From assembly GCA_005656395.1 (NCBI GenBank), contig SRSI01000001.1, positions 372,001 to 436,000 of the forward strand: DNA of 64,000 nucleotides, written 5' to 3'. Below, piece by piece: positions 21,678-35,971 of the stretch; position 1 is the first letter of the stretch; every line of letters starts with the position of its first letter. The notes below the pieces were generated by a model. That model searched no databases. It was not told the DNA's origin and was given only the letters and a program-made list of their open reading frames with translations. The stretch comes from Strongyloides papillosus (Eukaryota > Nematoda > Chromadorea > Rhabditida > Strongyloididae). The translations under genes were made by a program, and so were the position numbers.

Positions 21678-24600
21678 CTTTTTTAGTTTAATTTAATTAA
21701 TTGTACTTTCCTTCATAAAAATGTTCTTTAAAGATAAAGGGAATATATAATAATAGTTTAATAGAATTACAATGTGTCTATTTTTTCTAAAGTTTGTGTA
21801 AGTTAAAAAATATATAGCTAGAATGACAATATTTTATACTTCATAAATACTTGTAAAATATTTTTATAAATAATAAAATTATTAATCTTTAGATGGTTGT
21901 ATTGAATACAAAATTAAGCATTAGAAATTATAAGTGTAAAATGTTTAAAAAAAGAGAATAATAAAAAGTTCAAATAATTTGGTTTTTAAAATCTATTTGC
22001 TAAAAAAGTTGTGTAATTTACTACATTAAAAAAGAATACATATATGGACTTGAAGTGCTACTTAATCGGATAAAAAATTGCCTGAAAACATCATGTACTA
22101 TGAACTACATTATATTATTTGGCATAAGTAATATTTAAAATATAATAGAAAAGTTTGTCATAGGAAAATTAAAATTAAGTGAAATGAATAAAAAAAAAGG
22201 TACTTGTTTATAATTTCCAATAAATATACTAAATAAAATATTCCTCTTATTAAAGTAACTATAAAAAGCAAAAAAAAAAGATAAATAGGAGCTTATCTAT
22301 AGATGAAAATCGAATTGGAATTTTACTAAATATATGTGCTAAAGGTTTAAAAATGTTTCGGCTATATAAAAAAATAATAATGAAAAGACAAAGAATTTGT
22401 TTTATCTTCTAAATATATGCAATAAATAATTTAACAACAATGATTATTATACTCTAATTTTCCTGCATAAACTTCAAATTAAAGTTCATTGCAATTTTTA
22501 TTAAAATTTAAGTGGATTAGGAGAAATTTTCGGCAAAACAGAAGTGTTTTAATTAACATTTGAAATTGTCCGTTTCCTCTTTTTTTTCTCTCTTTAAATA
22601 TACCATTTTTTAATGGAAAAATAGAGATGTTTTGAAGAAAATAATAACAAAAATATATATGAAGATAAATACATATTCATAGTTTTAAATTCTTTTGATA
22701 TAAAGGAATAATACAATATTTGTATTGCTATTTCTTTCATAATAATATTTTTTAAGCAAAAATTTGAAAATACTTCTATTAGGACTATCAGTAAATGACA
22801 TATAAAAAAATTGTTCATTTAATGAAGAAATGTCAAAATCATTGAATGTTATTTTTCCAATATTTAACAATATTAAGAAATTTTTTAATTAAATAAAAAA
22901 AGTTCTCTTTTTGGGATATACTATTTTAAATATGATTAATTATTTTATTCTCTTTTTTAACTTTCACAAAGAACAATTTGAAATAATAAAACACAATGAA
23001 AAACAAATATAATATTATATACACAATTTTAGGGAACATTCAGTTATGATTCATAAAGATATCCGTTCTTTGTTTTATTTATTATATAAGAAAATAATTT
23101 TAGCATATTTGTTTACAAGAGATTTAAAGAGAGATATAATTTGATTGATGGTATAATAAAGATTTTAATAAAGATATGTTTCAGTTACAATAAAAATTTA
23201 TTCTAAGTATTCTCATAAACTTTGGCCAAAATCTGTAAAAATTATTTTAAATTTAATAGTCATATATATGAATATTTCTTAAAACATGTTGATGAGTTAG
23301 TAATAATTTAATGATAGAATTTAAACAAAAACTTTTATAAGAAATATAGGGAAAGGAAAATGAGATATAAATAGTTTTATATATCCATTTTTCTATTTCC
23401 TATAATTTCATAGATTGGGGCCCTTTAATTACATTTAATCCTTCCAATTTCTTAGCAAAAAATATCTAAATTAAAGTTTTAAAAAATAATTATTAATTCA
23501 TTTTTAACTAATTCATTATTTTATTTCATATAATAAAAACTTCACAATATCGTTTTTTTTAGTAAAGACGTTGACAAATTACTAAATAAATCATAAACAA
23601 ATATGTAAACCACGATAAATATATTAATATTAAATTTTGTTATTAAAAAAGAAGAAAAATTATTATTATCACTTATTGCTATCTTATTACAAACAACCAA
23701 ACATATAGTATAGGAATATTTTTCATAAAGACGTTTGTAAATAAACACTTATATAAATCTCAAGACATTAATATGTTTTGAACAAAATAAGAATGGACTT
23801 TTAAATGATACAAAAAGTAATACCACTTTATCCAAATATTTACTAAACATTTAATAACACATACAACCATATAAATTATTTTTCTTTAAAAAAACAGATT
23901 TCTGATGCATTTTTAAATAATAAAATTTTTCAAATCATTAAAAATAAAGATTATAGAAAATTTCTCAAAGATTTTATTATACTTTTAAGCTATTTAAGAG
24001 ATTAAACTTTAACTGTTTTTCATAGTTTACAATAAAAAAATGTATAACTTAAAATGTATATATTTAGATATAATTTCATTGTAGAAACAAAATTTTGGTA
24101 ATTATGGATAGAGCAAAGATTGTTTTCTAGGGTAATACAAAAAAAACATAATAAATTTTTGATTAAGACAAAAGTTAATTTTTATTTGGAATTGAGCGTA
24201 GAAGATTTATTTTGTTTTCGTTTATTTTTAAGAAAAATTGAGAAAAAAAATGCATTTTTACATTTCCTTTTATATAAAAAAAGAAGGAAAAAACATTATT
24301 TTTTAATACTTGTTTATCAATATTATGCTTTTTTCTAATATAAGTTGATTTTTAACATTCATCTAATGTAATTTACTTTATCCAAAATTTTTAAATAACA
24401 CAACTTTTTCTACATTATTATGTATATCTAAAAATAAATTCCTTCCTTGTGTAATGTAGTTGTAATTGTCGAATGTAAATTTTTAAAGTAATAGCACTTT
24501 TGTGAAAAGATTAATTATTTATCTATTCAATGGCATTGACGCCTCCTAAACACTTTACATTTTAATCATAAGATTTTATTTTTATGCACTTTAATTTATA

Positions 24601-25130
24601 AAAAAATATATCCTTTATAAATTTTACAATTGTTTGTGGTTTTATTTTTACTACATTAAAACTAAACATTTTAAAATATTAAATAACATATAATCTTTTT
24701 TATTTTGATTTATATACAATGAAAAATACAAGATAAATAAAAATAATACTCTGGATAAATTATTATGGTCGAATCTAATATAAAATATTTCTTTTAAATA
24801 ATATAAAATAATATAAAATTTTTTCATTCAAAGATCAAGACATCACTCGTTTTTTGTACAAAAGTTAATGGAAATACACATTTCGATAGGTTTGAAATTA
24901 TTCTCGTAGTGCCACTAGAAGATAAGATAATCCATTACATACTTAAAAGAATATTATTTTCCCCAGATAAATGTGTAAACAAATATTTTTTTGTGCTATA
25001 TACAAAATTATATCTTATTTATAATGATTCCACTTATCACTACATACTTTTCTCCATCCTTATTATATTAATTAGTTGCCAGCCAATCTGCACACATTCA
25101 ATCGTATTATGCTGCACTGATTAGGTATCA
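21678..25130. other. Gene-free AT-rich gap
   Basis: About 3.5 kb of very AT-rich sequence between the KCTD gene's 5' end and the 3' end of the RUN-domain gene. Open frames are short and rich in Phe/Ile/Tyr/Lys with no family features. Small direct repeats of AATATAAAAT occur near 24795-24822. No RNA gene is recognised. Confidence 0.6.
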
Positions 25131-27888
25131 TTAACATAAATTTAAATTTCTTGTCAACACAATACCATTTTTCACTCTTCCATGAACGGGTCTTAATAAA
25201 CAACACCGAGAAAACATTCCTCTTGTAGAAAGAACGCGAACTCTCTCACCACTGAAAACTGGTAGCATTCCATCTTCATTTACATCTTTTAATACATATG
25301 CCGTTTGCTGATTATTATATATTGTACCACAATTGCCTACATTAGGATCGCTAATCATTTTAGCAGCACATGACAATGTTCGACGGGGTCGTGGTAGTAA
25401 AACTGGAATTCTTGTTCTCCTTAAAACAGTACTTTCATCATTTTCCCCATTTGTACGTATAACAACATGTGTTGCTGTCATACTAGCATCATTTAAATTA
25501 CTATCATCTTTATTATGCTTCTCTTCACCATTTTCAATATTTTCCGCAATTAAACGAGACGGAACTGATGAACTTTTAGGAACTCTACTATCGGAAGGAA
25601 GTTTTGATGGTCCAGTTTTATTAATAAATGAATCAGAACAGAAACTAGAGGAAAATTTCTTGCTCTCTTGTTTAGCGTCAATGACAGATAACCATTCAAC
25701 AGACTCAATTAATCTCCAGAATAAAGATCTATATGCAGTATTTGCCTTAACCAAAAATGCATCAGTATTATAAAGCTTCAACAATACATTATCTTTCAAA
25801 ACAATATAACTAAGCCATCCATCAAGAGATCTCAAACTAAAATTAACAATAATAAATAATAATTTTATATGATAATTATTGAAACCTACGATATCAATGC
25901 ACAAATGAAATCTTTTACTTTTGATTCCTGTGATTTCTTGGAACTGTCTAGTTCAACCATTACATCGTAAATTTTGTTTGTTGCTCGTCCTAAAAAATTG
26001 AAAATATTATTAACTATCAAATAACTTTTAAACATGTGACAATTGAATTTAACTTAAACATTTACATATCATTATAACTTCCTACTCTTTTTTTTTAAAC
26101 TACACAAATACGAAAAATAATAAACACGTACCTGAAGTTGTTAATTTAGTAATAATTCCCCAAACATTGTTTCCATTCTCGATGCCATCATGTAGAAGAT
26201 TTTCTATAGATTTACAAAGTAAATCCATTGAGTTACTTCTAACAATCTCGGCAACACCTTCAACTATATTTTCCACCAACTTCCTTTTTACGTCATATAT
26301 TGGGAGACCAATAATTGAAATCTCATGTGCATGTAATTTCATTTTATGTGTAGATGCTATAAGTTTCTTCTCCTTCTTTAACACGTTTTCACTTAAAACA
26401 TACTCCGATGTTGTATTGATATCTTTACACTCACAAATAGCATTACAATTATTTAAGCATTTACTCCATTGATGTGGATGAAGACGTGATTTTGATCCCA
26501 CAAATAATGGATTTCCCTCATTTATATGACTTCCCAATCTTTGAATTTTCTTTGCTTCAATATTATTTTGGTGACAATTGAGACCGGATGAATTGGAAGA
26601 AGATGGAGATCCTGTTAGTAAAGAGGTGTTTGATTTAAAGAATGAACATGCATCAACAACATGTTTTGGTAGAAGTACGGCTAATGATGGCCAATCTTCA
26701 ATGTGTGTTGGACCAGTGGAAGTCCCTAACCCAGAGTCTGGTGTTTTTTTATCACCATAAATGTTTAAATCCGAATATTCTAGCTTGTCCTCACAATCAT
26801 AGAGGATTCCTGCTTTTGCCTTCTTTAAAATCTCACCGAATGATATTGAGGTTTGGCAAAAATTTGGTACCTTAAGAAAAAAAAAATCAATAAATATTTT
26901 TCTTATAAATAATATTAAAACTTACTTCATGGTGAAGTGCAAGAAATTTTAACTCTGGTGCAATAGAATCTTTTGATAATGATGATGACCTACTTTTGCT
27001 ATTCAAATCAGCAAATGTCCTTTTAGGTTTAGATGGAACAATGACGCTAGAAGTACGACTACCATTACCTGAATGGATAATTTGTCTATTTTGCCATCGA
27101 TCGTTACCATTCTCAATAACAGTCCCACTATTTCTAGTTCCATTAAAAGCAACTTCATTATCATTAACATCAAAAAATCGTCCTGGACCCATAAAAAGAG
27201 GTTGATGATAATCAAAGTCACTTTTACTCTGCGAACCTTTATCACTTCTCTCCACAAAATTAGCTAATAAACTAGCTGGTCTTTGTTGTTGATCAGTAGG
27301 TATACCACTACCAGGTGATATTGTTACATCTTTTTGTTGAGTGATTAGCGTTGGCAGACTACTGGTTTTTTCTCCATATACTTTATCACAATCACCACTC
27401 CTATTATCTTCATTGGGACATCTTAATCTACCCCAGGTTGTCATTACATTATTACTTATTATTGAACCACTAGTGCCAGTCGTATTTTTGCTTGGTGATG
27501 AAAATAATCCTGATTGCGTCCACTGTCCACTATCTTCAAAAGTTAATTTATAGTCATTTTTATTTGTTTCACACCGAGCACGTAGTTGTTCCATATCCAA
27601 AGAGTCTGTACTAATAAGGGATGGATCAACATTCATTGATGAAAATAATGACTGTTCATCAAGTGTACTCCTATCAAAAGCCAAATTAGCTATATGTTGA
27701 TCCATATCAGGAGGCCATTCCATATCGTGGTGCATCAATTTGAGCTCACACAACTCAACCATCCTGTTTTTATTTAAATTCTTCCTCCAATAACTTTCCT
27801 TAGGAAAAGAAGGTGGTGATCCTGACTCTTTAACCTCAATTTTTAATAAATTTACGTTTTCCACGGTAAAATTAAAATTTTCCAAACT
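25131..27888 (-). CDS. RUN-domain protein of the RUSC/UNC-14 type
   Basis: Four visible exons: about 27888-26926, 26870-26132, 25989-25890 and 25836-25131. All joins keep frame (HHE/VPNF; TTS-G/RATNK; ALI-S/LRSLDG). The first in-frame ATG is at 27762, giving 793 residues; the frame is open up to an acceptor (TTTTTTAG) just above 27888, so there may be an upstream exon or a spliced leader there. Residues 1-450 are Ser/Thr/Asn-rich and probably disordered. A RUN domain follows (VKRKLVENIVEGVAEIV..., GWLSYIVLKDNVLLKLYN, RSLFWRLIESVEWL). The last 55 residues (SGERVRVLSTRGMFSRCCLL) resemble a divergent SH3. RUN before SH3 is the RUSC1/2 order, and C. elegans UNC-14 is the related axonal transport adaptor. 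A role in neuronal vesicle transport is inferred. Confidence 0.75.
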
Positions 27889-30800
27889 AAAAAAACCAAA
27901 AAATTATTTCTTGAGGTGGTAATTTAGTGACTGGATGGAAGTTGATTAATAACTTAGTGGTTAATAAGATATAAAAATATCAAAAGAAATTTGTAAAAAA
28001 ATTGATGCCTGTTAAACAATATGATGAAAGCTTCAGATATTATACTTCCATCTAATGTTTTCCTTCGTTAAATTTCGTTTGAGATAATTAAAATTCTAAA
28101 ATGCTAAAAATAAAAAAGTAAGCATATTTTGTTCAATAAATAAAAATATACATTCTCGGTTTTCATTGTAAAAAATGTGAAAATATGATGTATCGATGTG
28201 ACTTGGCAGTGGTGAAGATATAGTTACTTATAAATGTATATAACATAAAATGATTAATAGAATGACTGACAGAAAATGAATCTTTTTCACTTTCTACTAA
28301 TATATTTTTATGTGTATTTATTGTATATATGGGAAAATAAAGAAAGAAAAAAACTTGAAACCATAAAAGTGTGCACATGTCATTTAGTAATTTCCAGCTA
28401 TGTAGATATTGAAAAAAAAAAGATATATAACAAAATGGAATAGAAATATAAACAAATAAAACTACAATATTATTAATTTTTAATATCATTGATTGTTTTT
28501 TGTTCAAGGTAATCATAAATAGAAAAAATGAAAATTTATTCTTCCGTGAAGACAAAAACTATAAAAAATGTACAATACAAATAATTTTTTTAGAAAACTT
28601 TGACTAATTATTTCTTCGTAATATAATCAATCAAAAAAATTCCAACAAGTATTTTTATAAAATAAATATATAAAACAAACATATGGTCAGATTTTTCATT
28701 ACATGTAAATAGTAAGAATACTAATATTTTAAATTTAAAATAAAAAGTATTTAATTCTTGATATATAGAATAAAAATATATTTTATAACACATATATTAA
28801 AATATTAGTTGTCATTTACTATATAAATTAACAAATATTAATGTGTCATGCTTATATAAATAATAGAAAATAAAAAGAAGAGTAAAAATTTTCATATTTA
28901 ATAATTTATAATAAATCAAGTATTTATAATTAAAGAGGAAAATTGTAACAAATTTATAACTTATCAAAGCTTTCTATTATGCTTATTTACCAGTGGAACA
29001 TAAATGAGGGGAAAATAACAGATTAGTAGGATTAATTATTATTATCTTGTTATTTAGTCTTTAAACTATTTTAAATTACGAAATTTTTTATAGGGATTCA
29101 ATGGAACGGAATCAATACCATATATATTTTGTATGTGTAAGAGTATTTACAAAATAAAGTCTATTAGAAGTATGATGGTGGAAGAAAAGATATGAAGACT
29201 ATTTAGAAAAACTATAAAGTCAGCTGCTGATATGTTAAAATATGTATGTATATGTAGTAGATAAGTTCCCTCTGCCTGTCTCTGTTCTCCCTCTGCTATT
29301 TCTATATACTATTATTTTGCCTTTCAAAGATATGAGTAGGGTATAGAATTAGGGGTACAATAAAATTGTTTGGTAATAATATGTGCGTGTGTGGTAAGTT
29401 TTAATCAACACTGGAATACTATACACAGCAGTGAAGATGAGAAACAAGTCTCATACTACATCTCTAACGCTGTTAATAAGAACGATGTTATTTGTTTCTC
29501 GAGAATTTATAATATATAAGATGCTGTCAAAAGAAAGTTGGAGTTTGAAAAGTGAAAAGCGATACTAAAACTTTACTAATATAAATATATATATCTTCTT
29601 ATTACAAGAGAGAAGCTGCCAACAATAGGAAAAGAGGTAATGACAAACAGCTGCCTGTTTAGATGTTGTGCGCAATAAGCATAGGAAGGAGAAAATAGGA
29701 AATTTTAAATGATATTAAAACATTTTGTAAATATGCTATTTTGTCATATTCTAAAGAAAGAACCAGCAATGGCATAGTCACAAGATTGCCATCCATTAAT
29801 ACACTTTAGCAATTGTTTGGGATAAATGGGAATTTTAAAGCAATATAGGAACTTAATAAAATAATCAGTAATAAGATGTACATAAATTTAAACTTTATCA
29901 AAACTTTCATTTAAAGTTACAAATATACCTCAAGTCAATCTAGCTAAACCCACTACTAATATTACTTGAAATATTATTAAATGCTTCAGATAATATGAGG
30001 GATAAACAAATGATTTATCTTATTATTTAAATAATAACATAAAGCCCTACTATTAGAGTGTGAACAATTTTATTAAAAATTTCTCTAAACTAACAATATT
30101 TAAAAACCCCGTTATATTAAATAAAAACAACAAACTAATAGTAAGAAAAAATAAAATTACATATGATGGGTAATAAAAGAAAAACGTTAAAATGATTATC
30201 CTAGTATACCAAAGATGAGAATGATAAATCTTGACATTGATACATACGTCAGTACTGGGATAAATAACAATTTAACACTAAAATTCATATCATCGGTAAT
30301 TGTCAAAAATAATTGACATATGAACATATAAATACGCTCTTCAAATAAGAAAATTAAAACAATATCAATAAGAAAGTCAATTTAGCTGGCAATTCAATAA
30401 CACATATCTATTTTATCTAAAATGAATACATATGGATAAGGATTAAAATTTAAAAGACCTAAAAGTATATTTATTACAACCATCTATTTAAATTACTCTC
30501 AATGAGATGAAAAATTCCAATTAGTACGACCAAACAACCTATCGTATTTATTCTACTGATGTCACTCGTTTTTTTTAAAAAAAAATGAATAAATATTATA
30601 CAGTCAACTAAAACTATTGTAAAAGTTTTTAGGTTAAAAAATTTAGAAGAAAAAATTAATTTTCTTCCATTTTTATCTACCATAAATAGATAGTACACTA
30701 ACATAAAGAATTTGTTTTTATCATTCGATAGACCAATGCCACATGACGGTAAAAAAAAAGATGACACAGCATAAAAAGAAATAGATAATTTTGGGATAAA

Positions 30801-32147
30801 AATGTAGAAATTTTATATATATAACTTACTACTTTAATGCAAAAAAAGCCAATAGCTTTAATAAAGACGTCTTTATAACGATAAGGGCACCCTCATAAAA
30901 AGTGTAAGAAACTTTTAAACTATCTGAAAAATTTTAAATATCACATTTCAAATAATTATATAATCACTAAAGAAAAGAAAGAACCTTTAATCGTTTAGGC
31001 GAGACAATGTTAGTCAAATCACTATTTTAAACATACTAGAAAACATAAAAAAAATAAAAATTTATAGTTAATAAAGTAATCCTAAACACATCGTAAAAAT
31101 AATTAATGATGAAACATCGCTAAAATTGATAGTCATCATTTTTTAATTGTAAAATATATTTGATTTTAGATAACTATTGAAAGTTATGATACACTTTTAT
31201 ATTTGACAATGTATTGTATGTATCACCAGAAACTAAAATTTAATAGTTAATGAAACTTAAATATATATATATATTTTAATCTTATCTAAAATAAACAACC
31301 AAACTATTTTCTTAACCCATTTAAATATGAATAATTTTAAATATATAACTAGAAGAAATAAATTAACACACACAAATAAAGTTTAATATTATATATCACG
31401 GAAAGTAATATAGATGTTAAGAATTAAATTTCATAAATTACTTATTTTATGCACTTCCTCAGAAATCTGGTATTATATTGAATCACCGATAACAAATCAT
31501 TTAAATCACTCCAATCTAAAACTCATTCACACTGTGAAATAGCATAAAAAAAATATATTTTTGTTAGAAATAAACTTTGTAACAAAAATTTTAGCTGCTT
31601 ATATAGAAATGACAAACAAGATTTTTAAAAACCGCAAGATGCTTTATACATATTATTGACATTCATAAAAACAAATAGACAATTATATAAACGTGTTCAA
31701 AAAAACATTGTTTACTTAAGAATTACTTTATGAATGAAAATATGACTAATTAACAACATTGTATAACAGTCATTTATTTCAACAATTAATAGATATGGTA
31801 CACTTTTGTTACACTATTGGCAGGAGGTAAATTCAAGTACGATAATAAAGCAGTACAAGAATTACAATCAAATTCCATTGTTACAGGTCTTTCTTTATCA
31901 CAATATGTGATCACAAATCACATACACTTATACAGGTGACAAACAATTCTTAACTTAGTCTTAAACAGAATATTTGGGGATATTTTAAAACATTGGAGTA
32001 ACGTTTTTAATTTCAAGTTATATTTTCCATTAGGAAACAACATTTCGCTTGGCATTCCTTGTATTATTCTTCAAGAAATTCCTCTTAACTAAAATTTTAA
32101 CTAAATTATTGTACAAGCTTTATTCACAGTATCAATAAATTTTAAAG
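27889..32147. other. Gene-free region upstream of the RUN-domain gene and RPB6
   Basis: About 4.3 kb without a convincing gene. The stretch around 28970-29870 is visibly less AT-rich than its surroundings (CCCTCTGCC, CAGCTG twice, GTGCGTGTGTGG) but has stops in all frames. It could be regulatory DNA or a non-coding transcript. An AT dinucleotide run lies near 31262-31276. The last 150 bases are the RPB6 upstream region. Confidence 0.55.
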
Positions 32148-32534
32148 ATGTCTGACGAGGAGGATTATCAAGATATGGGTCAAGATGACTTCGGTGGAGA
32201 TGAGGATATGGATGATCTCGATGTAAATCAGTTAGGTGACGATGAAGTAGAAAATCTCGCGATCCTTAGTTCAGATCAGAAGACAGCGTCAACAGAAAAG
32301 ATAACCACCCCATTTATGACAAAGTATGAGCGCGCCAGAATTTTGGGTACCAGGGCTTTGCAAATAGCTTTAGGTGCCCCTGTTATGGTTGAGCTTGAGG
32401 GTGAAACTGATCCCCTTGAGATTGCCAGAAAGGAATTGAAGGAACAAAAAATCCCAATTATCATTAGAAGATACCTACCTGATGGAAGTTTTGAAGATTG
32501 GGGCGTCGATGAACTTTTTATAAACTACTTTTAA
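32148..32534 (+). CDS. rpb-6: RNA polymerase subunit RPB6 (ABC23, shared by Pol I, II and III)
   Basis: Single exon, 128 residues. An acidic N-terminus ([20 protein letters not shown]) is followed by the conserved omega-like core [42 protein letters not shown] and the C-terminus [25 protein letters not shown]6 is the eukaryotic counterpart of bacterial omega and stabilises the largest subunit in all three nuclear polymerases. The length equals that of animal orthologues apart from three extra residues at the end. AATAAA at about 32581 serves as the polyadenylation signal. An AP-2 gene follows on the same strand 342 bases after the stop. Confidence 0.97.
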   Translation: MSDEEDYQDMGQDDFGGDEDMDDLDVNQLGDDEVENLAILSSDQKTASTEKITTPFMTKYERARILGTRALQIALGAPVMVELEGETDPLEIARKELKEQKIPIIIRRYLPDGSFEDWGVDELFINYF

Positions 32535-32876
32535 AACCTTTTGTTAACTTTTTTTTAATTGTATATTAGAATTATTTTTGAATAAAGCTTAATGTTTAGT
32601 ATAATGAGAGTATTAGTTTTCTTTTGTAGTGAATAATTTTATGGGAAAAATCTACATGGTATTAAAGAATACCTTCTATTTGGAGGGAATAATTAATAAA
32701 TACCATTGTTATTATGTAGCAGTTTCTCTCTTTTTGGGTATTATCAATCAAGTCGTTTGTTTTTATACTCTTTTTGTATAAAAGTAGCTCTCTCTATAGG
32801 CCTCTTATCATTTCTAAAACTTTTGGGTGTCTCTGCTTTTTTATTTCGTTTGCTATTTAGTGGTCGTTTACACACT
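32535..32876 (+). other. RPB6 3'UTR and upstream region of the AP-2 gene
   Basis: Holds the RPB6 polyadenylation signal (about 32581) and, 17 bases before the AP-2 ATG, the acceptor-like TGCTATTTAG ending at 32860, a possible spliced-leader addition site. The spacing is longer than typical nematode operons, so shared transcription is possible but not indicated. Confidence 0.45.
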
Positions 32877-34196
32877 ATGGATGACATTGGAGATGCTCGG
32901 AAACTTTGTCATAGTTTAAATCTTGATGTAGGTTTTCTATCTTATAACTTTATTAATGTGTTTTAGTCTCTTCTAAATGATTCTAATAGTGATATTAAGA
33001 TGGGCTCGCAAACTGACAGGAGAGAGAATAGGAAATATTCAAAAACAAACCAATTGGTTTTACCGCCTCCTGCTTCTTCACTGCAGAATTATTTGTTGGG
33101 TGCGGGCAGGGGATACACAATTGTTAGAAAACGTACAATCCCGTTTGATGCAGAGACTGAACCCCTCAACAAGAAGGCCTTCCACTTGCGCGATTCTCCA
33201 ACATTTCGCAATGAGGATGGATCACTTGTCGAAACGTTACAAGACACTTCACAGGTGTCATCTCTCACGAACTGTCGACTTAACGGATCATGTCTTACCA
33301 CAAATGGCAGAGTATTTCACTCATTAGAAAGTCTTGGAATGGTTGCACACGAGCCTTGTCTGTCAACTTCTCCTCGGGTGTCGTTGTCAACTCCTTCCGG
33401 TACGCCGCTAGATGAAAATGAACCTGAGTCACCCGAGATACTTTTCCCTCTGAAGGGAACGATCATTAAGAATCCTGTTTTTGTGGGACCAAATACTATT
33501 TTTTGTTATGTTCCTGGAAGATTTACATTACTAGGATTGGCAACACATTACAACGTAACAGTAGGAGAGATATCGCGTCGCCTGGATCATCCAGAGTTTT
33601 TGAATACTTCGGTACTTGGAGCAATATTAAGAAGATCCAAAAGTAAAGATGGTGGTGCTCTGCTTCGCAAAGCGCTGAATCAAATTAAAATAGAACTCCC
33701 CGTTGGAAGGAGAATAGCGACTGGCGTAACCTCATTTACGTCACTTACAGAAGGTGAATCTTTAAGATTGTCGGGAGATTTCGAAACCATATGTAATTCG
33801 AGCTTTCCTTCTTCAATTATTGGGAAGGCGATAGTGGATAATGAAATAAGCCAAAATAGACCTCCAATTGTTATTAATATGATACTTAGAAATTCATTAG
33901 TATCTGTTAGAATGGTAAAGGATATTTTGCTAAAAGATCGTTCACCTATAACGACATACGATCTACCACCGATATTAGATGGATATCTACAGGAACCTTT
34001 AAAAAGATTCTCTTTATTAACTCATGGTTTTGGCACTGTGAGTGTGATAACATCTTTGAATATGTTAGAAAATATATTTGCTGAGGCACTTGAATATCTA
34101 GAACACAACTGTCAAATTTTAAATATTCCGACTTCTTCAAATCAATCTTATACCTACAATTGTCCTAATAATAATTATAATTTATATAAAATGTAA
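32877..34196 (+). CDS. AP-2 family transcription factor
   Basis: Two exons, 32877-32927 and 32967-34196, 426 residues. The 39-base intron joins SLNLD to SLLNDS in frame. The start ATG is followed by MDDIGDARKLC and preceded by an acceptor-like TATTTAG. Residues about 20-170 are Ser/Pro/Thr-rich (activation region). About 175-410 is the AP-2 DNA-binding and helix-span-helix dimerisation domain: GRFTLLGLATHYNVTVGEIS, LGAILRRSKSKDGGALLRK, LPVGRRIATGVTSFTSLTEG, RFSLLTHGFG. AP-2 factors bind GCC-rich palindromes as dimers. C. elegans has four (aptf-1 to aptf-4), with APTF-1 specifying a sleep-promoting neuron. I cannot say which paralogue this is. The domain is diverged from vertebrates but complete. 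Confidence 0.92.
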
Positions 34197-34859
34197 TAAG
34201 TTGTATGTATATTTATTTCGCTCTTTTTAGAACATTGTAATATTTTTGTTTTTGTGATAGTTTGTAGTATAGTGTATATAGTATTTTTAGAATCTATTAG
34301 TATGTAAATATAAATAGATTTTTTTATTGTTAATAAAGAATAAAAAAATATTGTTATTTCTAAATGTTATGTTGTGAAGAGATATTATTTATATATCTGA
34401 TCAAGTATAGTTTCGTGGGCCAAACTCATCATTTTAATAATAATTGAAAAAATCTGTCTTATAATATTTTTTAAAACAAACTTATAACTATGTATTTTTA
34501 AACTTATATAACAAGAGAGATTGTTATTTTTTACTACGAAAAAATTATTTATTTCTAACAAAATAAACTAAAACATATTATTTGAAAATAGAAAAGTATT
34601 TATCAAAAAATAAGAACTTAAGATATTTCATTATTTATGTTAAGGATTTTATTTGTTAACAAATATAATTGAAAGAATAAATACTTTCATTTTCCTCGAT
34701 AAATGAGGAAATTTGTCGAAAATATTTTTAATTACAACAGAAATAATGTGGAAAAAAGTTTTATTTCACTTATCAATTAATATAATCAAAAAGTTTTGTT
34801 CATCAAATGATTGGAATTTTAAATAATTAATTTTAACTTAATCAAAAAAAAAAGGTAAA
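34197..34859. other. Convergent intergenic region between the AP-2 and SRRM1 genes
   Basis: AT-rich 3' sequences of two convergent genes. AATAAAGAATAAA near 34330 fits the AP-2 transcript end. No open frame or RNA gene is recognised. Confidence 0.5.
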
Positions 34860-35971
34860 TTATCTTCTTCTCCATTCACCCTTTGAGTTAACAGAACTGG
34901 ATGATGAATAGGAACGTTTTCTGTATCGTCTAGATTTATGTCTTGGACTGTATGGAGATCTATGACGACGTTTATACTCTGGTGAAATAGATCCCTTCCT
35001 ACTTGAACTGAAGGATAAACTCCGTGAAGATGATCTTCTGGAGGTAGATGACTGTCTTTGCGGAGATGATTTTTTTTCGGGAGCCGGAGATATGCTTAGT
35101 GAAGAGGATCTTCGTTTAGTTTTTTGAGAGTGTTTCTTTGATGATCTTCTTTCAGAGCTTCGGGAACGTCTACGTGAATATGAACCTTTTCTTTCGGAAC
35201 TTACAGAATATCTTCTTGAATGCTTTCTCCTAGGACTGCTTGAATGTTTTCTTGATTTTCTTTTTGGACTAACAGATCGTCTGTAAGAAGAAGATCTTCT
35301 TCTTGGACTACGAGAATCCCTACGGTGACGATGGCTTTTACGTTTATAGTCTCTTCTATCTGGAGATCGAGAATCATCTCTACGTCTTTCGACACTTCTC
35401 CTTTCATATGAACGAGATCTCCTTCTTCTGCTACTTCTTCTATCACGATCATGTTTAAAACCTGACATTTTTTCATATCGGTCCTTCCAATCATCATTCT
35501 CTTCACCTCCTCTATTCTCTTTCTTGTTTTCTTTCTCCTTTACTTGAGAAAGTTTAAGTTCAATTAACGCTTGTGGTATACCATCTTTTGAGTTACTTGC
35601 TTCAATTAGCAAATTCCAAAATTCTCCCATAAAAATCCTAGCATTACGAGCATTAAAAAATCCAGCTAAATTCATTTGAAGGACCTTAGGGTCTGTTCCA
35701 CTCTGTAATGATGTAATAATTAAATTTTCTACAATGTCATCTTCAACTCCAATCATTTCAATTATTTTCTTTGAAATCCACGGTCTCAAGATATCAAGAT
35801 CTATTTTCGACCAATTCTCTATCTATAAAATATAAATATTAAGAAGTCAAATTCACAACAAACCTTTGTTTCGAGGACTTTCTCAAATTTAATTTTATTT
35901 AACATCTTCTTCTCCTTATCAGTAAATTTGGCATCATTACCAGCTCCACGCCGAAAGGATGTACCATCCAT
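34860..35971 (-). CDS. rsr-1: SRRM1/SRm160 splicing coactivator (PWI domain plus RS tail)
   Basis: Two exons, 35971-35864 and 35822-34860, 356 residues, joined in frame across a 41-base intron (EKVLETK joined to IENWSKIDLDILRPWI). Residues about 25-130 form a PWI domain: KPWI-like RPWISKKI, IENLIITSLQ, MNLAGFFNARNARIFMGEFW and GIPQALIELK, all hallmarks of SRRM1. The tail from about 165 is nearly all Arg/Ser with Lys/His, and ends SSSSVNSKGEWRRR. SRRM1 is a nuclear matrix-associated coactivator that bridges SR proteins and snRNPs and joins the exon junction complex. The PWI domain binds nucleic acid. The protein is much shorter than the mammalian one (about 900 residues) because the RS/Pro-rich tail is shorter, as in other nematodes. 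Confidence 0.93.

Noticed and set aside
25333..25773. 146-codon plus-strand frame
   Set aside because: Antisense shadow of the last RUN-domain gene exon, which has domain support.
28163..28555. 130-codon minus-strand frame upstream of the RUN-domain gene
   Set aside because: Phe/Ile/Tyr/Ser string in very AT-rich DNA, with no domain or splice support.
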